A stretch of DNA of 64,000 nt from Pseudomonas sp. GM78 (GTDB lineage: Bacteria; Pseudomonadota; Gammaproteobacteria; Pseudomonadales; Pseudomonadaceae). Shown in pieces: positions 1-7,968 of this stretch (the stretch's first letter is position 1; each line of letters opens with the position of its first letter). A model generated the notes under the pieces. It was given only the letters and a program-made list of their open reading frames with translations. It ran no database searches and was not told the origin of the DNA. Both the position numbers and the translations under genes were made by a program. Location: positions 1 to 64,000 of the forward strand of contig NZ_AKJF01000057.1 of assembly GCF_000282475.1 (NCBI RefSeq). Reading direction: 5' to 3'.

Positions 1-1210
1 AGCCCCGACCAGCCGTTACGGCGGCCGAACCCCAGGTGGTTCTCCAGCGGCGTTTTACGCCGTGCAGGCCGAACCAGGCGAGCACGCCCAGGCTGGCGAA
101 CAACCACAATGCCATCTGGTAGCTGCCGGTGCTTTGCTTGATCGCACCCATGCCTGCCGCCAGGGCAAAGCCACCGATGCCGCCGGCCATGCCGATCAGG
201 CCGGTCATGACGCCGATCTCGCGACGGAAACGCTGTGGCACCAACTGGAACACCGCACCGTTGCCTGCACCCAAACCGAGCATGGTGCACACGAACAGGG
301 CCAGCGCGGCATAGGAACTCGGCAAGTTGAAACCGACGGCAGCAATACAGATGGCTGCCACGGTGTACATCGCGAGCAGGGTGCGAATGCCGCCGAAACG
401 ATCGGCCAGGGCGCCGCCCAGCGGACGCATCAGGCTGCCGCCAAACACACAGGCTGCCGTGTAGTAGCCAGCGGTCACCGGACTCAGGCCGTACTGGTCG
501 TTGAAGTAACCAGGCAGGGCGCTGGCCAGGCCGATGAAGCCACCGAAGGTCACGCTGTAGAAAAACATGAACCACCAGCTGTCGCGGTCGCCCAGGGCCT
601 TGAAGTAGTCGGCCATCGACTTGGCTTTCGGCCGCTCAGGCGCGTTCTTGGCCAGCCAGGCGAAAACGATCAGCGTCAGGATCAGCGGGATCAACGCGAA
701 GCCGAACACATTGCTCCAGCCAAAGGCAGCCGCCAGAACCGGCGCAATCAGCGCCGCGAGTACGGTGCCGGAGTTCCCGGCCCCGGCAATGCCCATGGCT
801 TTGCCTTGGTGCTGCGGCGGATACCACTGCGATGCCAGGGGCAGGGCGACGGCGAAGGAGGCGCCGGCCATGCCGAGGAACAGCCCCAGCAGCAAGGCTT
901 GCTCGTAGGTGTGGATGCCGAGTTTCCAGGCACCGAACAACGCACAGATGACGATCACCTGGCCGATCAGGCCGGCGGTCTTGGGAGACAGGCGATCAGC
1001 CAGCATCCCCATTGCGAAGCGCAGTACCGCGCCGGCCAGAATCGGCGTGGCCACCACCAGCCCGCGTTGTTGCGTGGTCAGGTGCAGGTCGCCAGCGATC
1101 TGTACGGCCAGCGGGCCGAGCAGGTACCACACCATGAAACTCAGGTCGAAATAGAGGAAGGCTGCGAACAGTGTCGGGGTATGGCCGGATTTCCAGAAGC
1201 TTGAATTCAT
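1..1210 (-). CDS. nasA: Nitrate/nitrite MFS transporter (NasA/NarK type), 3' end cut by window
   Basis: Inner-membrane major facilitator that imports nitrate for assimilation. It starts with MNSSFWKSGH and 403 codons are readable without a stop; the last residues (...WRTTWGSAAVTAG) look like the family C-terminus, so only a few residues are missing. Both glycine-rich nitrate signatures of the NNP family are visible (MGIAGAGNSGTV and LGLGAGNGAVFQ), among about twelve hydrophobic segments. It lies downstream of nasS and nasT on the same strand, separated by a leader holding an ANTAR-target RNA and an attenuator. Expression is therefore expected to need NasT antitermination when nitrate is present. 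Assimilatory reductase genes probably follow outside the window. The exact symbol (nasA or narK-like) is by convention. Confidence 0.88.
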   Translation of the reverse strand, partial: MNSSFWKSGHTPTLFAAFLYFDLSFMVWYLLGPLAVQIAGDLHLTTQQRGLVVATPILAGAVLRFAMGMLADRLSPKTAGLIGQVIVICALFGAWKLGIHTYEQALLLGLFLGMAGASFAVALPLASQWYPPQHQGKAMGIAGAGNSGTVLAALIAPVLAAAFGWSNVFGFALIPLILTLIVFAWLAKNAPERPKAKSMADYFKALGDRDSWWFMFFYSVTFGGFIGLASALPGYFNDQYGLSPVTAGYYTAACVFGGSLMRPLGGALADRFGGIRTLLAMYTVAAICIAAVGFNLPSSYAALALFVCTMLGLGAGNGAVFQLVPQRFRREIGVMTGLIGMAGGIGGFALAAGMGAIKQSTGSYQMALWLFASLGVLAWFGLHGVKRRWRTTWGSAAVTAGRG

Positions 1211-1250
1211 CGCTTACCTCAGCTGATAGGAGTCTCGAACGGGAGCCAAA

Positions 1251-1303
1251 ACAAAAAAAACGCCGCCACCTGATTCGCCATGGGGCAAATGAGGTGAGCG
1301 ACG
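1251..1303 (-). terminator. Attenuator (intrinsic terminator) in the transporter leader
   Basis: Read on the minus strand, CGTCGCTCACCT pairs with AGGTGGCGGCG (one unpaired base and one mismatch), followed directly by a run of eight T. It lies 41 bases before the transporter start codon. Its 5' arm overlaps the second hexaloop hairpin upstream, so the two structures exclude each other, which is the expected arrangement for NasT-controlled antitermination. Confidence 0.85.
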
Positions 1304-1339
1304 TCTTTGTCGTAGGTGGGGCAACCGCCGTTGGTTACC
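1299..1339 (-). promoter_or_regulatory. NasT-binding (ANTAR target) two-hairpin RNA leader
   Basis: On the minus strand two hairpins stand in tandem. The first (1339-1320) has a 7-bp stem GGTAACC/GGTTGCC and hexaloop AACGGC. The second (1312-1299) has a 4-bp stem CGAC/GTCG and hexaloop AAAGAC. Both loops have A at position 1 and G at position 4, the known hallmark of ANTAR-protein RNA targets. The second stem shares bases with the attenuator. NasT binding should stabilise the hairpins and let polymerase read into the transporter gene. Confidence 0.85.
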
Positions 1340-1394
1340 TGTAGGGATTACTTAGCCAGATTTGTGCCACATGGCGGATTTTTTGGTTGGGCCG

Positions 1395-1472
1395 AAAAGA
1401 TCGCAGCCTTCGGCAGCTCCTACAGGGTGTACGCATTCCATTTGTAGGAGCTGCCGAAGGCTGCGATCTTTT
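1395..1472. repeat. Paired REP-type inverted repeat (GATCGCAGCC family)
   Basis: The arm AAAAGATCGCAGCCTTCGGC, continuing to CTCCTACA, is repeated inverted after a short spacer, ending in GCTGCGATCTTTT. It sits between nasT and the transporter leader. A near-identical element lies at 29017-29091. Such paired REPs are common between genes in the P. fluorescens group. Confidence 0.9.
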
Positions 1473-1477
1473 GCTGT

Positions 1478-2053
1478 TCAGCCAAGCAACTCACTCATGG
1501 CAATGATCTGCTCCGCCACCTGGATCAGCTTCTGCTGGCGGCTCATCGCCTGGCGACGCATCAGGGTGTAGGCCTCTTCTTCGTTGCAGTCCTTCATCTT
1601 CATCAGCAGCCCCTTGGCCAGCTCAATGCGCTTGCGCTCGGCCAGTTGCTGGTCACGGGCGTGCAGTTGGGCGCGCAGGGCCTGGTCGCTTTCGAAGCGC
1701 GCCATGGCCACGTCGAGAATCGGTTGCAGGCGCTGTGCGTGAATGCCTTCCACGATGTAGGCACTGACTCCGGACTTGATCGCCTGGCGCATCACATCGG
1801 GGTCGTGTTCGTCGGTAAACATCACGATCGGCCGTGGCTGGTCGCGGCTGACCAGCACCACTTGCTCCATGACATCGCGGCTCGGTGACTCGGTATCGAT
1901 CAGGATCACGTCCGGGCGCACCGTTTCGACGCGTTCGGGCAAGTCGATGGTCAGTCCGGATTCGTCGATGACCTCGAAGCCGGCCTCGGTCAGGGCAGCT
2001 TTCAGGCGCCCGACTTTTTTCGCTGTGTCGTTGATCAGCAGGATACGCAGCAT
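1478..2053 (-). CDS. nasT: Nitrate-responsive transcription antiterminator NasT
   Basis: RNA-binding response-regulator-like protein of 191 residues. Residues 1-125 form a receiver-like fold (MLRILLINDT..., DVILIDTES) and roughly 130-188 form a C-terminal ANTAR domain (AERKRIELAKGLLMKMKDCN, EEEAYTLMRRQAM). In related bacteria, NasS holds NasT without nitrate; nitrate releases it and it binds paired hexaloop hairpins in leaders to block termination. Such a leader lies directly downstream before the transporter gene. The gene follows nasS by 15 bases, so the two are almost certainly one operon. Confidence 0.93.
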   Translation of the reverse strand: MLRILLINDTAKKVGRLKAALTEAGFEVIDESGLTIDLPERVETVRPDVILIDTESPSRDVMEQVVLVSRDQPRPIVMFTDEHDPDVMRQAIKSGVSAYIVEGIHAQRLQPILDVAMARFESDQALRAQLHARDQQLAERKRIELAKGLLMKMKDCNEEEAYTLMRRQAMSRQQKLIQVAEQIIAMSELLG

Positions 2054-2068
2054 GTTTGCAGTCTCCTG

Positions 2069-3280
2069 TCAGCGGCTGGCGAGAAGTGGCGAGCTGTCGC
2101 TCATGGCGTGCAGCCTGAAGCTGCGGGCATAACCAGCCGGGTCCGCACCGTCCCAGACCTTGCCGTCGATCAACTGGCTGCTGCGCATCTCATTGCCCGG
2201 GGCGGCGACACCGACGGCGCTGGCGGCCTCACGGTATAAGTCTAGTTGCTGCACCTGACGAGCTACGGCGAGGTAATCGGGGTCGTCGCGCAACAGGCCC
2301 CAGCGACGAAACTGAGTCATGAACCACATGCCGTCGGACAGGTAGGGCAGGTTGACCGCCCCCTGCCCATGGAAACGCAGCGCATGCGGGTCTTGCCATT
2401 CGTTGCCCAGGCCGTCGGCATAGTCGCCCAGCAGCCGTGGTTCGATACACGACAACGGCGCATCGAGGTACTGGGGTGCGCTGAGCAATTGCGCGGTACT
2501 GCGGCGATTCTCGACGCTGTCGTCGATGAAACGGCTGGCTTCGAGGATCGCCATCACCAGGGCGCGGGCGGTGTTGGGGTATTGCTCGACGAAGGCGCGC
2601 GTACAACCGAGGACTTTTTCCGGGTGGTCGGGCCAGATGGCCTGGGAGGTGGCCAGGCTAAAGCCGAGGTTCTGCTTCACCGCGCTGTCGGCCCAGGGCT
2701 CGCCGACGCAGAAGCCGTCGATGCGCCCGGCTTGCAGGTGCGCCACCATTTGCGGCGGCGGCACCACGACGCTGTCGACGTCGTGCAACGGATGTATGCC
2801 CTGGCTCGCCAGCCAGTAGTACAACCACATGGCATGGGTGCCGGTGGGAAAGGTCTGGGCAAAGGTCAGTTTTGGGCGAGTTTGGTGCACGTGACGGTCC
2901 AGTGCTTCAGGACTGGTCACGCCGGCGGCCTGCAAGCCGTGGGAGAGGTTGATGCTCTGGCCGTTCTGGTTCAGGCCCATGAGCACCGCCATGTCGGTGG
3001 GGGCCACGCCGCCGATGCCCAGGTGCACGGCGTAGATCAAGCCGTAGAGGCTGTGGGCGGCGTCGAGTTCGCCGCTGACCAGTTTGTCCCGCAGGTTGGC
3101 CCAGGACGACTGGCGCTTGAGATTCAGGGTCAGTCCGTAGGGCTGGGCGAAGCCCTGGGTGGCGGCGACCACCACCGAAGCGCAGTCGCTCAGGGCCATG
3201 AAGCCGAGGTTGATTTCGGTCTTTTCCGGGGCATCGCTGCCATTGACCCAGGCCAGGGGATTGGTTGAGGGTTCGTTCAT
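2069..3280 (-). CDS. nasS: Nitrate sensor NasS (NrtA-like binding protein)
   Basis: Cytoplasmic nitrate-binding protein related to the ABC nitrate-binding component NrtA, acting as the partner that restrains NasT. I start it at MNEPSTNPLAW, giving 403 residues. A longer frame runs upstream to 3517, but it would cross the attenuator and poly-T tract, and GGAAGG lies at normal distance from this ATG. No signal peptide is seen, consistent with a cytosolic sensor. Visible family features are the EINLGFMALSDCASVVVA opening and VGEPWADSAV. It is divergent from pyrD and preceded by its own apparent ANTAR-type leader. Confidence 0.9.
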   Translation of the reverse strand: MNEPSTNPLAWVNGSDAPEKTEINLGFMALSDCASVVVAATQGFAQPYGLTLNLKRQSSWANLRDKLVSGELDAAHSLYGLIYAVHLGIGGVAPTDMAVLMGLNQNGQSINLSHGLQAAGVTSPEALDRHVHQTRPKLTFAQTFPTGTHAMWLYYWLASQGIHPLHDVDSVVVPPPQMVAHLQAGRIDGFCVGEPWADSAVKQNLGFSLATSQAIWPDHPEKVLGCTRAFVEQYPNTARALVMAILEASRFIDDSVENRRSTAQLLSAPQYLDAPLSCIEPRLLGDYADGLGNEWQDPHALRFHGQGAVNLPYLSDGMWFMTQFRRWGLLRDDPDYLAVARQVQQLDLYREAASAVGVAAPGNEMRSSQLIDGKVWDGADPAGYARSFRLHAMSDSSPLLASR

Positions 3281-3296
3281 CGATTTCGCACCTTCC

Positions 3297-3345
3297 AAAA
3301 AAAACGTCGTCCCGGACCCCGTGTGAGCAGGGGCGGCTGACGACG
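3297..3345 (-). terminator. Attenuator in the nasS leader
   Basis: On the minus strand CGTCGTC pairs with GACGACG and an inner CCCC pairs with GGGG. The hairpin is followed by eight T (3304-3297), and the nasS ATG lies 16 bases further on. A strong intrinsic terminator directly before a start codon implies regulated readthrough. Confidence 0.8.
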
Positions 3346-3384
3346 CCATTGTCCTGGCACGCATTCCGTCGTTGGCCTGCGTGC
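3342..3384 (-). promoter_or_regulatory. Candidate second ANTAR-target RNA, before nasST
   Basis: Minus strand. Hairpin 1 (3384-3357) has an outer stem GCACGCA/TGCGTGC, an internal loop, a CC/GG closing pair and hexaloop AACGAC. Hairpin 2 (3353-3342) is GAC/GTC with hexaloop AATGGC; its stem is only 3 bp. Both loops have A1 and G4. Hairpin 2 shares bases with the attenuator 5' arm, matching the transporter leader. This suggests NasT also controls its own operon. Confidence 0.6.
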
Positions 3385-3464
3385 TGATACCTGTGCCGGT
3401 GCAAGGCATATGCCATCGCCCGCTGTTTTTGTCGCGCGCCTCGCTTGCGACCCCGATGCGCGGG

Positions 3465-3470
3465 TATAAT
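3465..3470 (+). promoter_or_regulatory. Likely -10 box of pyrD
   Basis: A perfect TATAAT lies 39 bases before the pyrD start codon. I see no convincing -35 hexamer at standard spacing. Confidence 0.45.
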
Positions 3471-3509
3471 CGCCGCCTCATTTCGCCGCCAATCGAGTCA
3501 AGCCCGCCC

Positions 3510-4529
3510 ATGTACACCCTGGCCCGTCAGCTGTTGTTCAAACTTTCCCCGGAAACCTCCCACGATCTGTCCCTGGACCTGATCGGCGCGGGCGGGCGTC
3601 TGGGGCTCAACGGTTTGCTGTGCAAGGCCCCGGCAAAACTGCCGGTGAATGTCATGGGCCTGGACTTCCCGAACCCGGTAGGCCTGGCCGCTGGCCTGGA
3701 CAAGAATGGCGCGGCCATCGACGGCTTTGCGCAGCTGGGTTTTGGTTTTGTCGAAATCGGCACCATTACCCCGCGTGCGCAACCGGGCAATCCGAAGCCG
3801 CGGTTGTTCCGCTTGCCGGAGGCCGAGGCGATCATCAACCGCATGGGCTTCAACAACCTGGGTGTCGATCACCTGCTGGCCCGCGTGGCGGCCGCCAAGT
3901 ACAAGGGCGTGCTGGGCATCAACATCGGCAAGAACTTCGACACCCCGGTCGAGCGGGCGGTCGACGACTACCTGATCTGCCTGGACAAGGTCTACGCCCA
4001 CGCCAGCTATGTCACAGTCAACGTCAGCTCGCCCAATACCCCGGGCCTGCGCAGCCTGCAATTCGGTGATTCGCTCAAGCAACTGCTGGCCGACCTCGCC
4101 ACGCGCCGGGCGGAACTGGCGCTGCGTCACGGCAGGCACGTGCCGCTGGCGATCAAGATCGCGCCGGACATGACCGACGAAGAAACCGCGCAGGTCGCAC
4201 AGGCGTTGATCGAAACCGGTATGGACGCGGTCATCGCCACCAACACCACCCTGAGTCGCGTGGGCGTCGAAGGCATGGAACATGGTGACGAGGCGGGCGG
4301 ACTGTCCGGCGCACCGGTACGTGACAAGAGCACGCACACCGTGAAGGTGCTGGCCGCGGAACTGGGCGGTCGCTTGCCGATCATCGCGGCGGGTGGCATC
4401 ACCGAAGGCCGGCACGCGGCGGAGAAAATCAGCGCGGGCGCGAGCCTGGTGCAGATCTACTCGGGCTTCATCTACAAGGGCCCGGCGCTGATTCGCGAAT
4501 CGGTCGACGCGATCGCCGCCTTGCGCTAA
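3510..4529 (+). CDS. pyrD: Dihydroorotate dehydrogenase (quinone), class 2
   Basis: FMN enzyme of pyrimidine synthesis that oxidises dihydroorotate to orotate and passes electrons to membrane quinones. At 339 residues it has the usual length for this class. The N-terminal segment [19 protein letters not shown] is the membrane-associating helix of class 2 enzymes. [11 protein letters not shown] carries the class 2 catalytic serine, and IIAAGGI and [10 protein letters not shown] form the FMN phosphate site. The start is the ATG after the TATAAT box. Monocistronic, divergent from nasS, followed by a REP pair. Confidence 0.96.
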   Translation: MYTLARQLLFKLSPETSHDLSLDLIGAGGRLGLNGLLCKAPAKLPVNVMGLDFPNPVGLAAGLDKNGAAIDGFAQLGFGFVEIGTITPRAQPGNPKPRLFRLPEAEAIINRMGFNNLGVDHLLARVAAAKYKGVLGINIGKNFDTPVERAVDDYLICLDKVYAHASYVTVNVSSPNTPGLRSLQFGDSLKQLLADLATRRAELALRHGRHVPLAIKIAPDMTDEETAQVAQALIETGMDAVIATNTTLSRVGVEGMEHGDEAGGLSGAPVRDKSTHTVKVLAAELGGRLPIIAAGGITEGRHAAEKISAGASLVQIYSGFIYKGPALIRESVDAIAALR

Positions 4530-4530
4530 T

Positions 4531-4604
4531 CCCTGTAGGAGCACGGCTTGCCGGCGATAGCGGTCTCAAGGACGCCATCGCCGGCAAGCCGTGCTCCCAC
4601 AGGG
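4531..4604. repeat. Paired REP-type inverted repeat
   Basis: CCCTGTAGGAGCACGGCTTG, continuing to CCGGCGATAGCG, is followed by its inverted copy ending CCGTGCTCCCACAGGG. It lies immediately after the pyrD stop codon. Confidence 0.9.
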
Positions 4605-4630
4605 ATGGTGTCTGACCATGCAACAGGTAT

Positions 4631-4658
4631 AAAAAAGGGCCCCTTCAAAGGAGCCCTT
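4631..4658 (-). terminator. Intrinsic terminator of rmf
   Basis: On the minus strand AAGGGCTCC and GGGGCCCTT flank a short loop and are followed by six T. It lies about 85 bases past the rmf stop. Confidence 0.8.
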
Positions 4659-4741
4659 GGGCCGCAGCCCGCCGTCCGGATGGGACGTGCGTGGTTAATT
4701 CGCTACATGATCAGATTGTGTGTCGGAGTGTGTGCCCTGTG

Positions 4742-4957
4742 TTAGCCGACGGCGTGAAGTTCGTTGAGTCTGTGGATTCCCGCAGTGCCGGTCATACCGT
4801 CCCAGTTGTCGCCGCGTCCTTCTCGCCAGCCGTTAATCCAGGCTTGGCGTACCGACGGTAGAGTAAATGGGCAAAGCTCACGGGATTTGCCACCAACGCC
4901 ATATTGATATCCGCGCAAAAATGCTCTTTCCAACGGATCACGCTTAAGTCTTCTCAT
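4742..4957 (-). CDS. rmf: Ribosome modulation factor
   Basis: Small basic protein of 71 residues that binds 70S ribosomes and pairs them into inactive 100S dimers in stationary phase. It starts with MRRLKRDPLERAFLRGYQYG; the family core continues through RQAWINGWREGRGDNWDG. Upstream lies a row of hairpins matching the known Pseudomonas rmf leader RNA, and a terminator follows. It is a single-gene unit. Confidence 0.96.
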   Translation of the reverse strand: MRRLKRDPLERAFLRGYQYGVGGKSRELCPFTLPSVRQAWINGWREGRGDNWDGMTGTAGIHRLNELHAVG

Positions 4958-4996
4958 AGGGTGTTGCCCTCACTTGTTGACTGTAGGTATCGCGTC

Positions 4997-5089
4997 GACC
5001 TCAATCGAGGTCTGGCAGAAAAACTCTGCCGTTGGGGCTCGTTGCCGGCGTGACGAGCCAAGGTGTTGGCGTCATTGCGGCGCCAACCT
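4997..5089 (-). promoter_or_regulatory. rmf RNA motif (structured 5' leader)
   Basis: Four consecutive hairpins stand 40-132 bases upstream of the rmf start: GACCTC/GAGGTC (4997-5012), GGCAGA/TCTGCC (5014-5030), GGCTCGT/ACGAGCC (5036-5059) and AGGTgtTGGCG/CGCCAACCT (5061-5089). A conserved structured RNA upstream of rmf in Pseudomonas (the rmf motif) has been described. I assign it by position and structure, without a model search. Confidence 0.7.
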
Positions 5090-5381
5090 GTATTGAGTTC
5101 TAACCAATGCGTCACATCGAGGGAATGATCGTTTTGTCATAAGGACGTAACTATTAATTTGCTATGGCACTAAGTAACATGATGTTTGTGGCGTATTTAT
5201 TGATCAAACCCCGGTATGATCGGCCCTGCGTTAGATGATCAGGTTAATCCCTTGCTGAGAATGCCTCCCGTTGCCGGGACGGACTATTCGACGAAGGGTC
5301 GACTTATGTCATTTTGTTGCATTAACTTTTTTATCTGTCCTTGCATCTAAGCTCATTTAACCCGGGCAGCAAGGGTGGAAC
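5090..5381. other. Intergenic region between rmf and rlmKL
   Basis: AT-richer than its surroundings, with no open frame of convincing quality. It must hold the rmf promoter (minus strand) and the rlmKL promoter (plus strand). A TATGAT hexamer lies at 5215-5220 on the plus strand without a clear -35 partner. Confidence 0.6.
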
Positions 5382-5457
5382 GGCACACCTTCGTGCCACG
5401 CGGGCGCTCTTCAAGAAAAGCGCCTGATTGAAAACCGGGCCGGCAATGCGTTGCCGG
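5382..5457 (+). promoter_or_regulatory. Three hairpins in the rlmKL 5' untranslated region
   Basis: GGCAC/GTGCC (5382-5397), GGCGCT/AGCGCC (5403-5424) and CCGGCAA-TGCG-TTGCCGG (5440-5457) follow each other directly and end 28 bases before the rlmKL start. No T run follows, so they are not terminators. Function unknown. Confidence 0.5.
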
Positions 5458-5485
5458 TTCACTCAGCAAAGGCACTGTAATCCTC

Positions 5486-7756
5486 ATGTCCGATCGTTTC
5501 GAACTCTTCCTCACTTGCCCAAAAGGCCTTGAAGGCCTGCTCATCGAGGAAGCCGTCGGGCTTGGCCTTGAGGAAGCGCGTGAGCACACTTCTGCCGTGC
5601 GTGGCATGGCCACCATGGAAACCGCTTATCGCCTGTGCCTGTGGTCGCGCCTGGCCAACCGGGTGCTGCTGGTGCTCAAGCGTTTCCCGATGAAAGACGC
5701 CGAAGACCTCTACCACGGTGTGCTGGACATCGAGTGGCAAGACCACATGCTCAATGACGGCACCCTGGCCGTCGAATTCAGCGGCCACGGCTCGGGCATC
5801 GACAACACGCACTTCGGCGCCTTGAAGGTCAAGGACGCCATCGTCGACAAACTGCGCACCCCGCAGGGTGACCGTCCGTCCATCGACAAGCTCAACCCGG
5901 ACCTGCGCATCCATCTGCGCCTGGATCGCGGTGAAGCGATCCTCTCCCTCGACCTGTCCGGCCATAGCCTGCACCAGCGCGGCTATCGCCTGCAGCAAGG
6001 TGCGGCACCGCTGAAGGAAAACCTGGCGGCGGCGATCCTGATCCGTTCCGGCTGGCCGCGTATCGCGGCTGAAGGCGGCGCGCTGGCGGACCCGATGTGT
6101 GGTGTGGGTACCTTCCTGGTTGAAGCCGCGATGATCGCCGCCGATATCGCGCCAAACCTGCGCCGCGAGCAATGGGGTTTCACTGCCTGGCTCGGTCACG
6201 TACCGGCGCTGTGGAAAAAATTGCATGAAGAAGCCAGTGAGCGTGCGGCTGCCGGCCTGGCCAAGCCACCGCTGTGGATTCGCGGTTACGAAGCCGATCC
6301 GCGCCTGATTCAACCAGGCCGCAACAACGTCGAACGTGCCGGCCTGAGCGAGTGGATCAAGATCTACCAGGGCGAAGTCGCGACCTTCGAGCCGCGTCCG
6401 GACCAGAACCAGAAAGGCCTGGTGATCTGCAACCCACCGTACGGCGAGCGTCTGGGCGACGAGGCGAGCCTGCTCTACCTCTACCAGAACCTTGGCGAAC
6501 GCCTGCGTCAGGCTTGCCTCAACTGGGAAGCCGCGGTGTTCACCGGCGCCCCGGACCTGGGCAAGCGCATGGGCATCCGCAGCCACAAGCAGTATTCGTT
6601 CTGGAACGGCGCCTTGCCGTGCAAGCTGTTGCTGATCAAGGTGTTGCCGGATCAATTCGTCACCGGCGAGCGTCGTACTCCGGAACAGCGTCAGGCCGAG
6701 CGTGAAGAGGCGGCCTACGAACAGGCGCCGAACGAGCCGCAAGAGCGCCAGTACAACAAGAATGGCAACCCGATCAAGCCGACGGCAGCACCGGCTCCGG
6801 TGTTCGAGCAGCCGCGCCTGAGCGAAGGTGGGCAGATGTTTGCCAACCGCCTGCAGAAAAACCTCAAGGCGCTGGGCAAGTGGGTCAAGCGTGAAGGCAT
6901 CGATTGCTATCGTGTCTACGATGCCGACATGCCGGAATACTCCATGGCCATCGACCTGTACCAGGATTGGGTCCACGTCCAGGAATACGCCGCACCGAAA
7001 TCCATCGATCCGCAGAAGGCTTCGGCGCGCATGTTCGACGCCCTGGCGGCGATCCCGCAGGCGCTGAACATCGACAAGAACCGGGTGGTGGTCAAGCGCC
7101 GCGAGCGTCAGAGCGGCACCAAGCAGTACGAGCGTCAGGCGGCCCAGGGCAAGTTCGTCGAGGTCAACGAAGGCGGCGTGAAGCTGCTGGTCAACCTCAC
7201 CGATTACCTCGATACCGGGTTGTTCCTCGACCACCGGCCAATGCGCATGCGCATCCAGAAAGAGGCCGCCGGCAAGCGCTTCCTCAATCTGTATTGCTAC
7301 ACCGCCACCGCCAGTGTCCACGCGGCCAAAGGCGGCGCGCGCAGCACCACCAGCGTCGACCTGTCGAAAACCTACCTGGACTGGGCGCGTCGCAACCTGT
7401 CCCTGAACGGTTTCTCCGACAAGAACCGTCTGGAGCAGAGTGATGTGATGGTCTGGCTGGACGCCTGCCGTGAAGAGTACGACCTGATCTTCATCGACCC
7501 GCCGACGTTCTCCAACTCCAAGCGTATGGAAGGGGTCTTTGATGTGCAGCGTGACCAGGTGCAACTGATCGACCTGGCCATGGCGCGGCTGGCACCGGGT
7601 GGGGTGTTGTACTTCTCCAACAACTTTCGCAAGTTCGAGCTCGAGCCCAACCTCAGCGAGCGCTACGCGATCGAAGAGATCACCGCCCAGACCATCGATG
7701 CGGATTTTTCCCGTAACGCCAAGATCCATCGCGCCTGGAAAATCACTGCTCGCTGA
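5486..7756 (+). CDS. rlmL: Bifunctional 23S rRNA methyltransferase RlmKL
   Basis: Two fused SAM-dependent methyltransferases that make m2G2445 (N-terminal RlmL part) and m7G2069 (C-terminal RlmK part) in 23S rRNA. 756 residues. It opens with MSDRFELFLTCPKGLEGLL and a THUMP domain (about 45-155). The RlmL catalytic motif NPPYGER is near residue 315. The RlmK part begins near 540 and has GLFLDHRPMR and the IDPPTFSNS motif near 670. Length matches gamma-proteobacterial fusions. Monocistronic, followed by a REP pair. Confidence 0.95.
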   Translation: MSDRFELFLTCPKGLEGLLIEEAVGLGLEEAREHTSAVRGMATMETAYRLCLWSRLANRVLLVLKRFPMKDAEDLYHGVLDIEWQDHMLNDGTLAVEFSGHGSGIDNTHFGALKVKDAIVDKLRTPQGDRPSIDKLNPDLRIHLRLDRGEAILSLDLSGHSLHQRGYRLQQGAAPLKENLAAAILIRSGWPRIAAEGGALADPMCGVGTFLVEAAMIAADIAPNLRREQWGFTAWLGHVPALWKKLHEEASERAAAGLAKPPLWIRGYEADPRLIQPGRNNVERAGLSEWIKIYQGEVATFEPRPDQNQKGLVICNPPYGERLGDEASLLYLYQNLGERLRQACLNWEAAVFTGAPDLGKRMGIRSHKQYSFWNGALPCKLLLIKVLPDQFVTGERRTPEQRQAEREEAAYEQAPNEPQERQYNKNGNPIKPTAAPAPVFEQPRLSEGGQMFANRLQKNLKALGKWVKREGIDCYRVYDADMPEYSMAIDLYQDWVHVQEYAAPKSIDPQKASARMFDALAAIPQALNIDKNRVVVKRRERQSGTKQYERQAAQGKFVEVNEGGVKLLVNLTDYLDTGLFLDHRPMRMRIQKEAAGKRFLNLYCYTATASVHAAKGGARSTTSVDLSKTYLDWARRNLSLNGFSDKNRLEQSDVMVWLDACREEYDLIFIDPPTFSNSKRMEGVFDVQRDQVQLIDLAMARLAPGGVLYFSNNFRKFELEPNLSERYAIEEITAQTIDADFSRNAKIHRAWKITAR

Positions 7757-7763
7757 TAGATCT

Positions 7764-7855
7764 CTGTAGGAGCCAGGCTTGCCGGCGAAGAACGATAACG
7801 CGGTGTGACATACACACCGCGGTGCCTGGTTCGCGGGCAAGCCTCGCTCCTACAG
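7764..7855. repeat. Paired REP-type element with a central hairpin
   Basis: CTGTAGGAGCCAGGCTTGCC on the left and an inverted GCAAGCCTCGCTCCTACAG on the right frame a second, inner inverted repeat CGCGGTGTG/CACACCGCG. It follows the rlmKL stop. Confidence 0.85.
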
Positions 7856-7968
7856 TTGGCGGACCAGGCGTTGTTGGTTCCACAGTGCTGGTCAAATTAG
7901 TGGCTAATAGCTATAACTCAATCCACGGCCAATGGGCTTTCCCGCACATGGCGTTTTGAGTTGCGTCT

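Noticed and set aside
62-1204. Long open frame on the plus strand opposite the nitrate transporter
   Set aside because: Low-complexity Gln/His/Gly-rich translation typical of a GC-rich antisense frame; the minus strand encodes a clear transporter.
3281-3420. Sigma-54 promoter upstream of nasS
   Set aside because: No GG-N10-GC arrangement with the right neighbours on the minus strand.
3281-3517. Upstream extension of nasS to 3517
   Set aside because: Would translate through the attenuator and its T run; the ATG at 3280 has a good ribosome site and gives the family length.
5459-7840. 793-codon minus-strand frame opposite rlmKL
   Set aside because: Antisense shadow of a well-recognised gene; no family features.
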